Under the pieces are notes generated by a model. It was not told the origin of the DNA, did not search any database, and saw only the letters and a program-made list of their open reading frames with translations. Made by a program: the position numbers and the translations under genes. DNA of 64,000 nucleotides from Nitrosospira multiformis (lineage in GTDB: Bacteria; Pseudomonadota; Gammaproteobacteria; Burkholderiales; Nitrosomonadaceae), in the NCBI RefSeq assembly GCF_900103165.1, contig NZ_FNKY01000001.1, positions 558,001 through 622,000 of the forward strand, given 5' to 3'. This document shows positions 1 to 8,540 of the stretch, in pieces (position 1 is the stretch's first letter; each line of letters begins with the position of its first letter).

Positions 1-615
<615 letters not shown>

Positions 616-629
616 GCAACCAAAGCATG

Positions 630-678
630 ACACCGGTCCGCCGCCGTCGCCAGACGGAAGGGTGGATCGGTGTTTTTT
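630..678 (+). terminator. Rho-independent terminator after amoB
   Basis: The arms ACACCGGTCCGCC and GGGTGGATCGGTGT pair almost fully (G-U pairs tolerated) around a GC-rich loop and are followed by a run of six T. It lies 15 bases after the amoB stop, so it should end or attenuate the amoCAB transcript before amoE and amoD. Confidence 0.85.
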
Positions 679-779
679 AATGTGCCAGTGAAATGAAACC
701 ACCCAACCTTCGCATCGGCGTGGTCGGGGGACGAAAGAAAAAGTGAATCATCGTCATATCCAAACGGGAGGACCTGCTC

Positions 780-1355
780 GTGGTTAGGCAAGTGAGACAG
801 GCGGGTACTGCGGCTCTCATCCTGGTGACGGCGCTTTACGCCGGCGCGGTGGCGGCGCATGGGAAAGTCTCATTGGAAGAGGACAACTGCGTGCGCCGGA
901 TCGGCGACAGCATGGTGCACTTAAGCGCCTACCAGCCCCAATTTGAACCGAGCGCGCAATACTGCACGGAAATACCCAAGAGCGGAGACACCTATCTGGT
1001 GGTGGACCTGGTGGACCTGGCGCTGCGCGACATGCCGATCGGCATGCGGGTAATCAAAGGCACCAGCGAGACCGACGATGAAACCGTGACCTACCTGCGC
1101 CCGAGCATCCACCCGGATGGCGTCATCAAGGGAGAAACCAGCCTGGACCAGGGACTGTACACGGTCATCATCATCGCGGAAGGGCAGCCCCCGCTACGCT
1201 ACCAGTATCCCCTGCGGGTACAGATGATCAACTATGCACACATATTCCGCACCGCGGTGGGGCCCTTGATCGCCCTGCTAGTACTGACCCTGCTGGGGTA
1301 CAAGCTCATGAAATCCAAGCGCATGCAGCGCTGGCGCGCTTCGCGCCGCTCCTAG
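780..1355 (+). CDS. amoE: AmoE, amo-cluster membrane-anchored periplasmic protein (orf4)
   Basis: Protein of 191 residues encoded directly downstream of amoCAB in ammonia oxidisers; its biochemical role is not established, but a part in assembly of or copper supply to ammonia monooxygenase has been proposed for the family. It has a signal peptide ending near AVAA-HG (residues 24-28), a periplasmic beta-rich domain with two cysteines (C37, C62), one C-terminal membrane helix (about 160-177) and a basic cytoplasmic tail (KSKRMQRWRASRRS). The start is GTG, chosen because GGGAGGA lies at 766-772, seven bases upstream. It is clearly paralogous to the next gene: both begin the mature protein with AHG and share the YQP, cysteine and AL.D/PLP-MRVI pattern. 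Confidence 0.88.
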   Translation: MVRQVRQAGTAALILVTALYAGAVAAHGKVSLEEDNCVRRIGDSMVHLSAYQPQFEPSAQYCTEIPKSGDTYLVVDLVDLALRDMPIGMRVIKGTSETDDETVTYLRPSIHPDGVIKGETSLDQGLYTVIIIAEGQPPLRYQYPLRVQMINYAHIFRTAVGPLIALLVLTLLGYKLMKSKRMQRWRASRRS

Positions 1356-1424
1356 GCGAAGAGGCGGACCCAGGCGGACGGCAAGAATACACGATTCAAC
1401 ATTCCTTTATAGGTGATTTTGATA

Positions 1425-2003
1425 ATGTCCTTACAAACTCTGAAACCTGCCCTGATAGGGCTAATGCTCACGATGATCGGCCTGCCATTTTCCACCTCGG
1501 TACAGGCGCACGGCGGACTGTCCCTCGCGGACGACATCTGCAAACTCACGATCGGCCCGTTTACCATGCACTTTACCGGCTACCAGCCGGAAGCCACGCA
1601 AGAAAAAGAATTCTGCGAAGACATCCCGGCGACGGGACGCACCGTAGTCGCCCTCGACTATATCGAAGAAGCGCTGCGCCCCCTGCCCACGGAAGTGCGC
1701 ATCATCCGCGATACCGGCGCGCAGGCGGGCGCCGAAGGCAACCTCGACGCCATCACCATCCTGCACATCCCGGCCAAGGTTTACCCCAATGGCTCGATCA
1801 ACTTTGAATACGACTTCATGCAGCCTGGCAAGTTTGTCGGCCTGGTGACCGTACGCGACAAGGAAGAATATGTCTCGCGCTTCCCCTTCTCGGTGGGTGA
1901 GCCCAAAGGCACCTCGCCCTACCTGATCGTCGCCATCGCGGCCCTCATCGGTGCGGCGGCGGTGTTCTTTTTACGCGGCCGGCAAAAATCCACGCCTGCC
2001 TGA
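1425..2003 (+). CDS. amoD: AmoD, amo-cluster membrane-anchored periplasmic protein (orf5)
   Basis: Second member of the AmoE/AmoD paralogous pair (192 residues from this start). It has a signal peptide ending in VQA-HGG, a periplasmic domain with two conserved cysteines (in DDIC and EFC) and a C-terminal membrane helix (YLIVAIAALIGAAAVFFL) followed by RGRQKSTPA. The longer frame opens at a GTG at 1413, but the ATG at 1425 is preferred because AGGTG at 1411-1415 is spaced correctly for it. The gene lies 69 bases after amoE and precedes copC-copD. The mature N-terminus begins with His, as in CopC and AmoE, which would allow copper binding by the amino-terminal group; that is inference. Confidence 0.88.
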   Translation: MSLQTLKPALIGLMLTMIGLPFSTSVQAHGGLSLADDICKLTIGPFTMHFTGYQPEATQEKEFCEDIPATGRTVVALDYIEEALRPLPTEVRIIRDTGAQAGAEGNLDAITILHIPAKVYPNGSINFEYDFMQPGKFVGLVTVRDKEEYVSRFPFSVGEPKGTSPYLIVAIAALIGAAAVFFLRGRQKSTPA

Positions 2004-2062
2004 GTCCCGGCCGGGCCGGAGGTCAAGCCGAACCATACGCCGGCAATACAGTCAAATGAATA

Positions 2063-2088
2063 CTGTCGCCCCCCTTTGGGGGCGACAG
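2063..2088 (+). promoter_or_regulatory. Very stable hairpin between amoD and copC
   Basis: CTGTCGCCCCC and GGGGGCGACAG form an uninterrupted stem of about 11 base pairs closed by a short CTTT-like loop. It is followed by ACTGAATGAGG, not by a T run, so it is not a typical intrinsic terminator. It ends 18 bases before the copC ATG and just before the copC ribosome site (GAGGAG), so RNA processing, transcript stabilisation or translation control are all possible. Confidence 0.6.
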
Positions 2089-2106
2089 ACTGAATGAGGA
2101 GTCAGA

Positions 2107-2517
2107 ATGGAATCATGGATGGTTTCCGCCCTCAAGCGGATCATGGCAGGCAGTGTGCTGCTGATGGCCATGGCGGCGAGCCTGCACAGCGCGCCCGCCC
2201 TGGCGCATGCGATGCTGGTCAAGGCGGAACCGCCGCGCCGGGCGGTACTCACCGTCACGCCGGGGCAAGTGCGGCTCTGGTTCAATGAAGAAGTCGAAAA
2301 GGACTACGCGGCGCTGACCGTACTCGACGCCGGCAAGACCCCCGTCACCGACGCCAAGCCCACGATTGCGCCCGACGACCCCCGAGCCATCGTCCTGCCC
2401 CTGCCGGAACTGGCTGCCGGCAAGTACACGGTCAAGTTCCGGGTATTATCGGTGGACGGCCACGTGGTTGACTCGTCCTACGACTTTACCGTAAAGAGCA
2501 AAGCGCAAGAGAAATGA
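2107..2517 (+). CDS. copC: CopC-type periplasmic copper-binding protein
   Basis: Small periplasmic copper carrier of the CopC/YobA family (136 residues), thought to hand copper to or from the membrane protein CopD. It has a signal peptide cut before HAMLVKAEPP, which puts the conserved copper-ligand histidine at the mature N-terminus. The family motifs P..G.V.LWFNEEVE and VLSVDGHVV are present; the Asp-His pair in DGH is the second part of the Cu(II) site in CopC proteins. GAGGAG at 2096-2101 supports the ATG at 2107. The stop overlaps the start of copD in an ATGA, so translation is likely coupled. Next to amo, it is best read as supplying copper for ammonia monooxygenase. Confidence 0.92.
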   Translation: MESWMVSALKRIMAGSVLLMAMAASLHSAPALAHAMLVKAEPPRRAVLTVTPGQVRLWFNEEVEKDYAALTVLDAGKTPVTDAKPTIAPDDPRAIVLPLPELAAGKYTVKFRVLSVDGHVVDSSYDFTVKSKAQEK

Positions 2518-4610
2518 TCGAGGTCATCGCGACGCTCCTGCGCTGGTTACAGCTTGCGTCCAACATGATCCTGGTCGGCAGTTGCATCTTCCTCGCCATC
2601 GCCGGATCGTTCCACTCCCCCTGGGTGACCCGGCTGCAACGCGCCCTGCCGTGGCTGGGCCTGCTGCTGCTGCTGGGCCTGCTGGGCATCCTCGCCACCA
2701 CCACGGCGCAGGCCACCGGCATAACCGAAAATGCCTGGCGGCCGGATGCCTGGTTCGCCCTCCTGCAGAATACCCGTATGGGCCACATCTGGGTGGGCCG
2801 CGCGCTCCTGGCCCTCCTGGTTGCCGCCATCGCCCTCTACATCCGCTACACCCCCGCAGCGCGCTGGCGCTACCTCCTGTGCGCGACGGTCGCCTCCCTC
2901 ACGCTGGTAGTGGGCTCACTCGCGAGCCATGCCGCGGCCGAAGAACTCTCGGTGGTATCGATCCTGCCCTACGCCCTGCACATCATCCTGGCCAGCGTCT
3001 GGTTCGGCGCCCTGCCGGCTTTCCTCGTCGTCTGTTTCGCCTGCACCGCCCCGGCGGCCCATGCGGCGGCCGCCCCCTCCGGCCTCCAGAGCGACGCCAT
3101 TGCCCGCATCCACGAACTGTTCCAATCGCGCGAAGAAGCGGTGCAAGCCGGCGCCCAGGCGCTCAAACGTTTCTCGGTCATGGCGCTGCCGGTCATGCTG
3201 GCCGTCATCGCCACCGGCATCATCATCACCGACCGCATGGTCGACACCACCTACGCCGCCATGGTCTCCACCCAGTACGGCTGGCTGCTCAACGCCAAGA
3301 TCGGCCTGCTCATCGTGGTACTGCTGATTGCCGCGCGCGCGCGCGCCACCTGGCTGCCGCTGCTCTCCCAGATCTCGCCGCAGAATACGGACAAGGCCCT
3401 GGCGGCGGGGCAACGCCTGCGCAAATGGGTCAGCTTCGAATTCGTCCTGGCGCTGGGCATCGTGCTCTTGGCCACCATCGTGGCCAATACCGTCCCGGCC
3501 AAGCACGCCATCATCCAGAACTGGCCCTACACCTTCCGCTTCTCCCTGGCCGCCACCTGGGGAGAAGAGAGCGTCATGCTGCGCGCCTGGGCAGGCATTG
3601 CCCTGCTGCTGCTGGCCGGCGGAGCGCTCGCTTACGGGCGCGCCCGGCACTGGGACAAGAAGCGGCGCATCGGCCTGCCGGCGCTGGCCGCGGTGCTGGC
3701 CCTGGCGGTGGGACTGCCGCCGCTGGCCATCGATGCCTACCCGGAAACCTACCGCAAGACCCCGGTCCCGTTCGACACCATCTCCATTGCCAACGGCTCG
3801 ACCCTGTTCGCCGAGAACTGCGTGGCCTGCCACGGCCTGCAGGGCAAGGGCAATGGCGTGCTGGCCAAGACCTTTGCCAAGCCGCCGGTGGACATGCTGA
3901 CCGAACCGCACACCGCCAAGCATACCGCGGGCGACTTCTTCCACTGGCTGACCTTCGGCATTCCCGATACCGGCATGCCGGTATTCGCCGACAAACTCTC
4001 GGAAGAAGAGCGCTGGGACGTGGTCAACTTCCTGCACGCCATGTCGCGCGGCTACCAGGCGCGCCTGATGAGCCCGCGCGTCGTGCCCGACCAGCCCCAG
4101 CCCTCCCTGGGCCCGCCCAACTTCTCCTACACCGCGCACGACGGCTCCAGCGGCACCCTGAAAGACTTCCGTGGCCAGAAGAACGTGCTGCTGGTCATGT
4201 TCTCCTGGCCGGCCTCGCGCGAACGGATGGAGCAGCTGAGCGCGCTCAACGCCCAGCTCAATACCGCCAACACCGTGCTGCTGGCGGTGCCGGAGGATGA
4301 TCCGGATTCGCAGGAAATCGCGCAAATGACCGCCCAGGTTCCCTTCCCAGTGATCACCCAGGGTGCGGCCGAGATCGTGCGCAGCTACACCCTGTTCCGG
4401 CGCACGCTGAATAAGCCCGACCTGCTGGGCGAGGGCAGCCTGCCCCCGCACCTGGAATTCCTGGTCGACCGCTTCGGCTACCTGCGTGCGCGCTGGATCC
4501 CCGAAGCCGACGGCCCCGGCTGGGACAATACCGGCATGCTGCTGCAGCAGCTCGCCCAGCTCAATCGCGAAAAGGAAATCCTCCCCCCGCCCGGCGATCA
4601 TGTGCATTGA
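2514..4610 (+). CDS. copD: CopD-like copper protein fused to cytochrome c and redoxin-like domains
   Basis: A 698-residue fusion. Residues 1 to about 400 are the polytopic CopD membrane domain (about nine hydrophobic helices, with conserved His/Trp such as LASHAAAEE and LHIILASVWFGALPAF). A periplasmic class I cytochrome c domain follows, with the haem motif CVACH at 436-440 and a likely axial Met in GMPVF near 488. From about 533 to the end there is a thioredoxin/TlpA-SCO-like fold (NFSYTAHDG, LKDFRGQKNVLLVMFSWP). The redox cysteines expected after the FSW are replaced (PASRER), so thiol chemistry is unlikely and metal or protein binding more plausible. The gene overlaps copC by four bases. 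CopD of ammonia oxidisers is often longer than the roughly 300-residue classical form; the domain assignment is from motifs. Confidence 0.88.
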   Translation: MIEVIATLLRWLQLASNMILVGSCIFLAIAGSFHSPWVTRLQRALPWLGLLLLLGLLGILATTTAQATGITENAWRPDAWFALLQNTRMGHIWVGRALLALLVAAIALYIRYTPAARWRYLLCATVASLTLVVGSLASHAAAEELSVVSILPYALHIILASVWFGALPAFLVVCFACTAPAAHAAAAPSGLQSDAIARIHELFQSREEAVQAGAQALKRFSVMALPVMLAVIATGIIITDRMVDTTYAAMVSTQYGWLLNAKIGLLIVVLLIAARARATWLPLLSQISPQNTDKALAAGQRLRKWVSFEFVLALGIVLLATIVANTVPAKHAIIQNWPYTFRFSLAATWGEESVMLRAWAGIALLLLAGGALAYGRARHWDKKRRIGLPALAAVLALAVGLPPLAIDAYPETYRKTPVPFDTISIANGSTLFAENCVACHGLQGKGNGVLAKTFAKPPVDMLTEPHTAKHTAGDFFHWLTFGIPDTGMPVFADKLSEEERWDVVNFLHAMSRGYQARLMSPRVVPDQPQPSLGPPNFSYTAHDGSSGTLKDFRGQKNVLLVMFSWPASRERMEQLSALNAQLNTANTVLLAVPEDDPDSQEIAQMTAQVPFPVITQGAAEIVRSYTLFRRTLNKPDLLGEGSLPPHLEFLVDRFGYLRARWIPEADGPGWDNTGMLLQQLAQLNREKEILPPPGDHVH

Positions 4611-4701
4611 AACGCTCAAGAGATATGGGTGGCAATATTGCTTGTAAGTCAGGTGTTGTTTTTGAAAAATTGGTTAACAGTCAGTTAAGGAGAGTTAAAA
4701 A

Positions 4702-5202
4702 ATGAACAAATCGATGGCCGCCGTTCTAATTAGTGCTACGTTGGCCGTGTCATCGCCCGCCGGAGCGCATACCGAAGCATATTTCGATTCCATCGCTGCG
4801 CCGCATGGCGGCCAGATGCGCATGGCGGGACCCTACCACCTGGAGCTCGTCACCAAGGAAAATGAAATCGTGCTTTATGTCATGGATCACGCAGATAATA
4901 AAATCAGCGCTGAAGGTGGCATAGGCAAGGCAGCTTTTCAAGTTGGAAAGGCGAAGCCCAAAACCTCGATCAAACTGGAGTCAGGAGGAGATAACACGCT
5001 CAAGGGTGCCGGAGACTTCTCCATCACTCCCGAAACGGTAGTTATCGTATTCGTCAAGCTGCCGGATCAGGAGGCCCAGTCCGCCCGTTTTACCCCGCTC
5101 AAGCCAAAGTCCAAGACAACCGCCAAGAAACCTGCGGAAAAGACTGGAACCGGCAAGGAATCAGCGGGTGAACACGGTGGCCACCATCATCACGATCATT
5201 GA
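4702..5202 (+). CDS. Exported protein with His-rich C-terminal tail, probable metal binding
   Basis: Not recognised as a named family. The 166-residue product has a cleavable signal peptide ending in SPAGA, then a mature start HTEAYFDSIAAPHGGQ, a small beta-rich domain to about residue 125, a Lys/Pro/Ala-rich linker (PKSKTTAKKPAEKTG) and a tail EHGGHHHHDH that should bind Cu, Ni or Zn. AAGGAG at 4687-4692 fixes the ATG. It lies 91 bases after copD in the same direction, so a role in periplasmic copper buffering for the amo system is a reasonable inference. Its base composition is less GC-rich than copC-copD, suggesting a separate origin. No cysteine is present in the mature part. Confidence 0.7.
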   Translation: MNKSMAAVLISATLAVSSPAGAHTEAYFDSIAAPHGGQMRMAGPYHLELVTKENEIVLYVMDHADNKISAEGGIGKAAFQVGKAKPKTSIKLESGGDNTLKGAGDFSITPETVVIVFVKLPDQEAQSARFTPLKPKSKTTAKKPAEKTGTGKESAGEHGGHHHHDH

Positions 5203-5295
5203 GGATACTCCGGTTAGAAAGGGGGCGTCGTAGTCTGGAAGGGGTAAAAACCGACGGTGCACCACGCACGCAATATCGAAATTGATACCCATTTA

Positions 5296-5410
5296 TCCTG
5301 AATCCGCTCCCTAGCGAACTCACCAAAAGAATGAGGTCAGGTAGCGTAAAGAATCTTTGTGGGTCATGGAATTAAAGTGACAAATGAGCGATTAATTCCC
5401 GGATTCAGGT
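5296..5410 (-). repeat. Inverted-repeat element of family R1, short form (copy A)
   Basis: Read on the minus strand it begins ACCTGAATCCGGGAATTAAT, continues with CGCTCATTTGTCAC and CCATGACCCACAAAGAT, and ends CGGATTCAGGAT, the inverse of its beginning. The internal words match five other copies in the window (23.3, 28.6, 29.9, 53.4 and 62.1 kb). It directly abuts the stop codon of the UMF1 transporter gene at 5411-5413. Confidence 0.75.
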
Positions 5411-6730
5411 TTATCTTTCCGGAGCTGTTTCGCCTTGTAGTGCGGCTCGTCGTCCCCGCTTAACGTCTACGCCCATTAGTATTATCAGCCCGATAATAAA
5501 ATAGATGCCGGTAATCAGCATGGCAAGACGATGATCGCCGCTTGAAATCCAGCTTACCAGGCCATATGTCACAGGGCCCAAAATCGACGACAGCTTTACC
5601 GCAAGTCCCCATAGTCCGAAAAACTCCGCGCGGCGGGGGCCGGGGCTGAAGTACCCCACCAGCGCCCTTCCCGCTGACTGGGAGGCGCCAAGGCACAGGC
5701 CTGCAATGTTGGCTGCCAGCCAGAACATAGCGCTGCTATCTGCCATCCATGCCACCAGCACCATGATAATCCAACCGATGAGGGTCAGCGCTATGGTGGG
5801 AATATGGCCCATCCTGTCCTGGAGACTGCCGAACGCGAATGCGCCCGCCGCGGCGGTGATATTGACTACCAGGACCAGAAGCATGGTATCACTCGTGCTG
5901 AAGCCCATTGCCTGCTGAGCGTATATCGCGGCCAGCGTAATTACCGTCTGGATTCCCGCCTGATAAAATACCAGGCAGGCAAGAAATCTCCCCAGGTCAC
6001 GGTAATCCCGTACATGGCTGAACGTTTCGCCCAGGCGGGAAAATGCTTCGCGCACCACGCTGCGTCCGGCAAGATGCGCCTGAGGTTGGGCTCTTTCCTT
6101 CAGATAAAGAAAGGTGGGGACGCTGGAGATCGCAAACAATCCAGCGGTTATCAGCATGGTTATCGGCACAAACTGTGCAGCCTGCATTCCCTCCCCCTGT
6201 GCCCACGTCACGTACGCAAGCGAACAACCCAGGCTCACCAATCCGCCGATATAGCCGAGACTCCACCCCCAGCCGGACACCTTCCCCAGCGCTTCACCCT
6301 GTGCAAGTTCAGGCAGAAATGCGGCGATCAAATTCTCGCCGCAACCGAAGAAAAAATTGGTAAGAATGATGAGTACCACCGCCAGCCACAAATCCCCCGG
6401 TCCCACCAGCGAAAGCATCGCGGTAAAGACGACACAACCCATGGTCGTAAGGAGAAGCAGGCGTTTCTTTGCGGCATATGCGTCAGCATAGGCGCCCAAT
6501 GCCGGCCCCGTTAGCATGATTAGCGCATACGAAACCGCCAGCGCCACAGTCCAGGCAAATGTTCCCCATTCCTGGTTACCTGTTACCACCCCAACAAAAT
6601 AAGCATTGAAAATCGCAGTGATGACTACCGTTGTATAGCCCGAATTGGCAAAATCAAACATTGCCCACGACCAAACCTCACGCCGGCTGACGCCCGCCGC
6701 AAGGTGCGATGATTGATCCTCTAAGGGCAT
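5411..6730 (-). CDS. UMF1-family (Atg22-like) major facilitator transporter
   Basis: Membrane transporter of 439 residues with about twelve hydrophobic helices. The N-terminal signature EVWSWAMFDFANSGYTTVV and the GPALGAYADAYAAKKR loop are typical of the UMF1 family (Pfam MFS_1/Atg22-like). The substrate of bacterial members is unknown; the yeast relative exports amino acids from the vacuole. The C-terminal half keeps GSLQDRMGH and the final helix ends in a basic tail (VDVKRGRRAALQG). The start ATG is the only good one before the signature. The gene stands alone, convergent with the 4.7 kb gene, and a repeat element touches its stop codon. Confidence 0.85.
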   Translation of the reverse strand: MPLEDQSSHLAAGVSRREVWSWAMFDFANSGYTTVVITAIFNAYFVGVVTGNQEWGTFAWTVALAVSYALIMLTGPALGAYADAYAAKKRLLLLTTMGCVVFTAMLSLVGPGDLWLAVVLIILTNFFFGCGENLIAAFLPELAQGEALGKVSGWGWSLGYIGGLVSLGCSLAYVTWAQGEGMQAAQFVPITMLITAGLFAISSVPTFLYLKERAQPQAHLAGRSVVREAFSRLGETFSHVRDYRDLGRFLACLVFYQAGIQTVITLAAIYAQQAMGFSTSDTMLLVLVVNITAAAGAFAFGSLQDRMGHIPTIALTLIGWIIMVLVAWMADSSAMFWLAANIAGLCLGASQSAGRALVGYFSPGPRRAEFFGLWGLAVKLSSILGPVTYGLVSWISSGDHRLAMLITGIYFIIGLIILMGVDVKRGRRAALQGETAPER

Positions 6731-7401
6731 GAACGCAGCCCCTTCAATAATCTTATTATGTTATCCCCCCATTTCGAACAGATTCTCTAGTCAGGTCGTT
6801 TTATAAGTTCGCTTGATGATTGCGCAGGATTTTTATTTCCCTGGGATTTTATAAAAGAGGGTGTAGTTATTCATACGCCCGATTGAGCAAAATTTCCATA
6901 GAAAACGAAAGACCAACGAGGCTGCGCGCCAATTTATGAACATCCGGTTAGTACTACGGTCCAATAGGCAACGCTCACAAAACCCGTAAGATGCAATCAT
7001 GGCGTAAACCTATTTCAGGCAAGAACGTTAATATCACAAGTAGCTTGATTCTTTCCTGGTATTTCTTTAATCGGTTCGCTGGCACAGACAGCGACTTAAA
7101 AAGGAAACCCGATAATGCATACAATTTTCGAGTCGGCAGCTTCATATACCCTCAGCTTTTTGACCCAATGCATCAATATGATAGTGATGTGCTTCTGGCG
7201 GGAACGGCGTCTGTCCGCGGCGGCGACGCAACGGAAGGAAAATCCCCCCGCATAAGCCTACCGCTGGACTATTACCCGTTTACTTACCCGCTTACGCACC
7301 GAAATCCGGAAGCGGCAATTCTGCCCTGCGTTTTTGTTGTTGGTTAAGATGTGGAGCATTCCATACCGCAACACATTAGCGCAGGGCGTTTCAGAACATC
7401 G
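6731..7401. other. Intergenic stretch without a convincing gene
   Basis: A 671-base gap between two minus-strand genes. One plus-strand frame (6991-7347, 118 codons) is open, but it has no ribosome site, no recognisable motif and ordinary-looking residue composition, so it is not called. The promoter of the UMF1 gene should lie in 6731-6850, which is AT-rich, but no clear -35/-10 pair stands out. Confidence 0.5.
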
Positions 7402-7773
7402 CTATAGCCGTTTGTCGCGCCGAAGCCTTCGATTAACTTGCCAATGATAAAAACGGCTAAGTAACGGCCGAATGAAGGGCAATCCAATAAACCAGGCCAG
7501 CGGCTTCAATACCGAGACCTTGCTCATGAGGACAATATAGGCATCCAGCTCGGAAAAAACTTTCTGGTTTTCGTCTTTGACGTGCAGCTCCGTTAACGCC
7601 TTGTGAGGATCGATGCCACACTGGCGCAACTCGTTGTCTTTGCCGGTAATGTCGACCCAGACCACATCATCCCCATTTCTGCCCGCGAGCCGTTCATAAC
7701 TCCGCCTGTCCTTGACACAACTTGGGCAGGCGCCATCATAATAAACAGTAACCTTTCCTCGTTCCGTACTCAC
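7402..7773 (-). CDS. DCC-family thiol-disulfide oxidoreductase-like protein (DUF393)
   Basis: A 123-residue protein of the DUF393/YuxK family, a thioredoxin-like fold of unproven function. The defining YYDGACPSCVKDRR motif lies at about residues 12-25 with the CPSC redox pair. Typical following features are present: a conserved aspartate segment (VVWVDITGKD), GIDPHKALTELHVKDE and the C-terminal LKPLAWFIGLPFIRPLLSRFYHW membrane-binding helix. The start is GTG (7771-7773 on the minus strand). It is the last ordinary gene before the decayed integrase remnant, so the left edge of the accessory region lies between 7774 and 7854. Confidence 0.88.
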   Translation of the reverse strand: MSTERGKVTVYYDGACPSCVKDRRSYERLAGRNGDDVVWVDITGKDNELRQCGIDPHKALTELHVKDENQKVFSELDAYIVLMSKVSVLKPLAWFIGLPFIRPLLSRFYHWQVNRRLRRDKRL

Positions 7774-7853
7774 AGATCCCCATAATATATAGTTAATGCT
7801 GCAGAGATATTGCTCCGCAGTTCACTATAGCTATCAGCAGTGGCTAGAAATAA

Positions 7854-8281
7854 GTGGATGTTTCCGTTCTGTTCGCTGAATATCTTGAACGGCATTCTAA
7901 AAGAAACAAGCGGGTATGGAAAGAGGATGAGCCGCGGTACGTCAACCACCTTGCAAACGCTTAGGAAACAAAAAATTGTCCGTCATTGACCGCGCACATG
8001 TTGTTTCGATACGCGGCAGCATAACTAGGGCAGGTCATCCAAGCACTGCAAACCGGGTTAACGCGTTGATATCGGGCATATTTGGATGGGCGATATCTGC
8101 GGGGCTATGGGAGAAAAACTCCGCAACCGGTATTAAGCTTAACAGAGAGCATTCGCGTGACAGGTTCATTCAACGCGATGAGCATAGCCCATTTAGATTA
8201 TGTACATTTGTCATTAATAAGTGTAGCGTGAAAAATGTTGGATATGGTAGGTTGACAGTTAAGCAAGCTCAGTTCGGTTAA
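7854..8281 (+). pseudogene. P4-type tyrosine integrase remnant, frameshifted and truncated
   Basis: Two adjacent frames together give the middle of a P4/SF370-type phage integrase. Frame one (7854 to about 7957) reads AEYLERHSKRNKRVWKEDEP then RYVNHLANA and stops at a TAG. Frame two continues as LGNKKLSVIDRAHVVSIRGS, then the core-binding helices ANRVNALISGIFGWAISAGL and the NSATGIKLNREHSRDRFI word that leads into the catalytic domain. The join needs one single-base deletion or a two-base insertion near 7957. The N-terminal arm-binding domain and the whole catalytic domain (Arg-His-Arg-Tyr) are missing; after about 8195 the frame loses similarity. The gene is dead. Confidence 0.8.
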
Positions 8282-8441
8282 AATCGTCTATGCTCCAAAT
8301 TCTATCTGGCGATTTTTTCCCGAATAGATCAAACATTATTTGTGCTGTTATTCTACGCAAGACAGAACCCCGTGCTTTTTTACCGAGCTCCCGATCCCGT
8401 TTATCCTGTTCCCTCTCGCGCTTGCGTTGCTCTTTAGCCTC
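8259..8441 (-). pseudogene. Possible antisense coding remnant, unrecognised
   Basis: On the minus strand 60 codons are open between a TGA and a TAA. They encode a strongly charged helical stretch (EAKEQRKREREQDKRDRELG) followed by ARGSVLRRITAQIMFDLFG and KKSPDRIWSIDDFNRTELA. There is no start codon at the front, so if real it is the C-terminal end of a broken gene. The composition looks more protein-like than the plus-strand frame here, but no family is recognised. Confidence 0.25.
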
Positions 8442-8540
8442 TCATACAGGGTGTATCGCCTCGTTATGTGGCTTTGATAGAAGTGCACGCAGACAAGATC
8501 CGGATCAAATCCACATGATCCTGTTCGGTAAAAAGGACAA

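Noticed and set aside
2582-4619. Very long open frames in other frames of copD (572 and 567 codons)
   Set aside because: They are by-products of high GC in the true gene; the copD frame alone has membrane helices, a haem motif and overlap with copC.
6991-7347. 118-codon open frame upstream of the DCC-family gene
   Set aside because: No ribosome site, motif or plausible neighbour; composition not convincing.
7780-7860. Left attachment site matching the tRNA-Thr 3' end
   Set aside because: No copy of the tRNA end of useful length could be seen, so no att pair is called.
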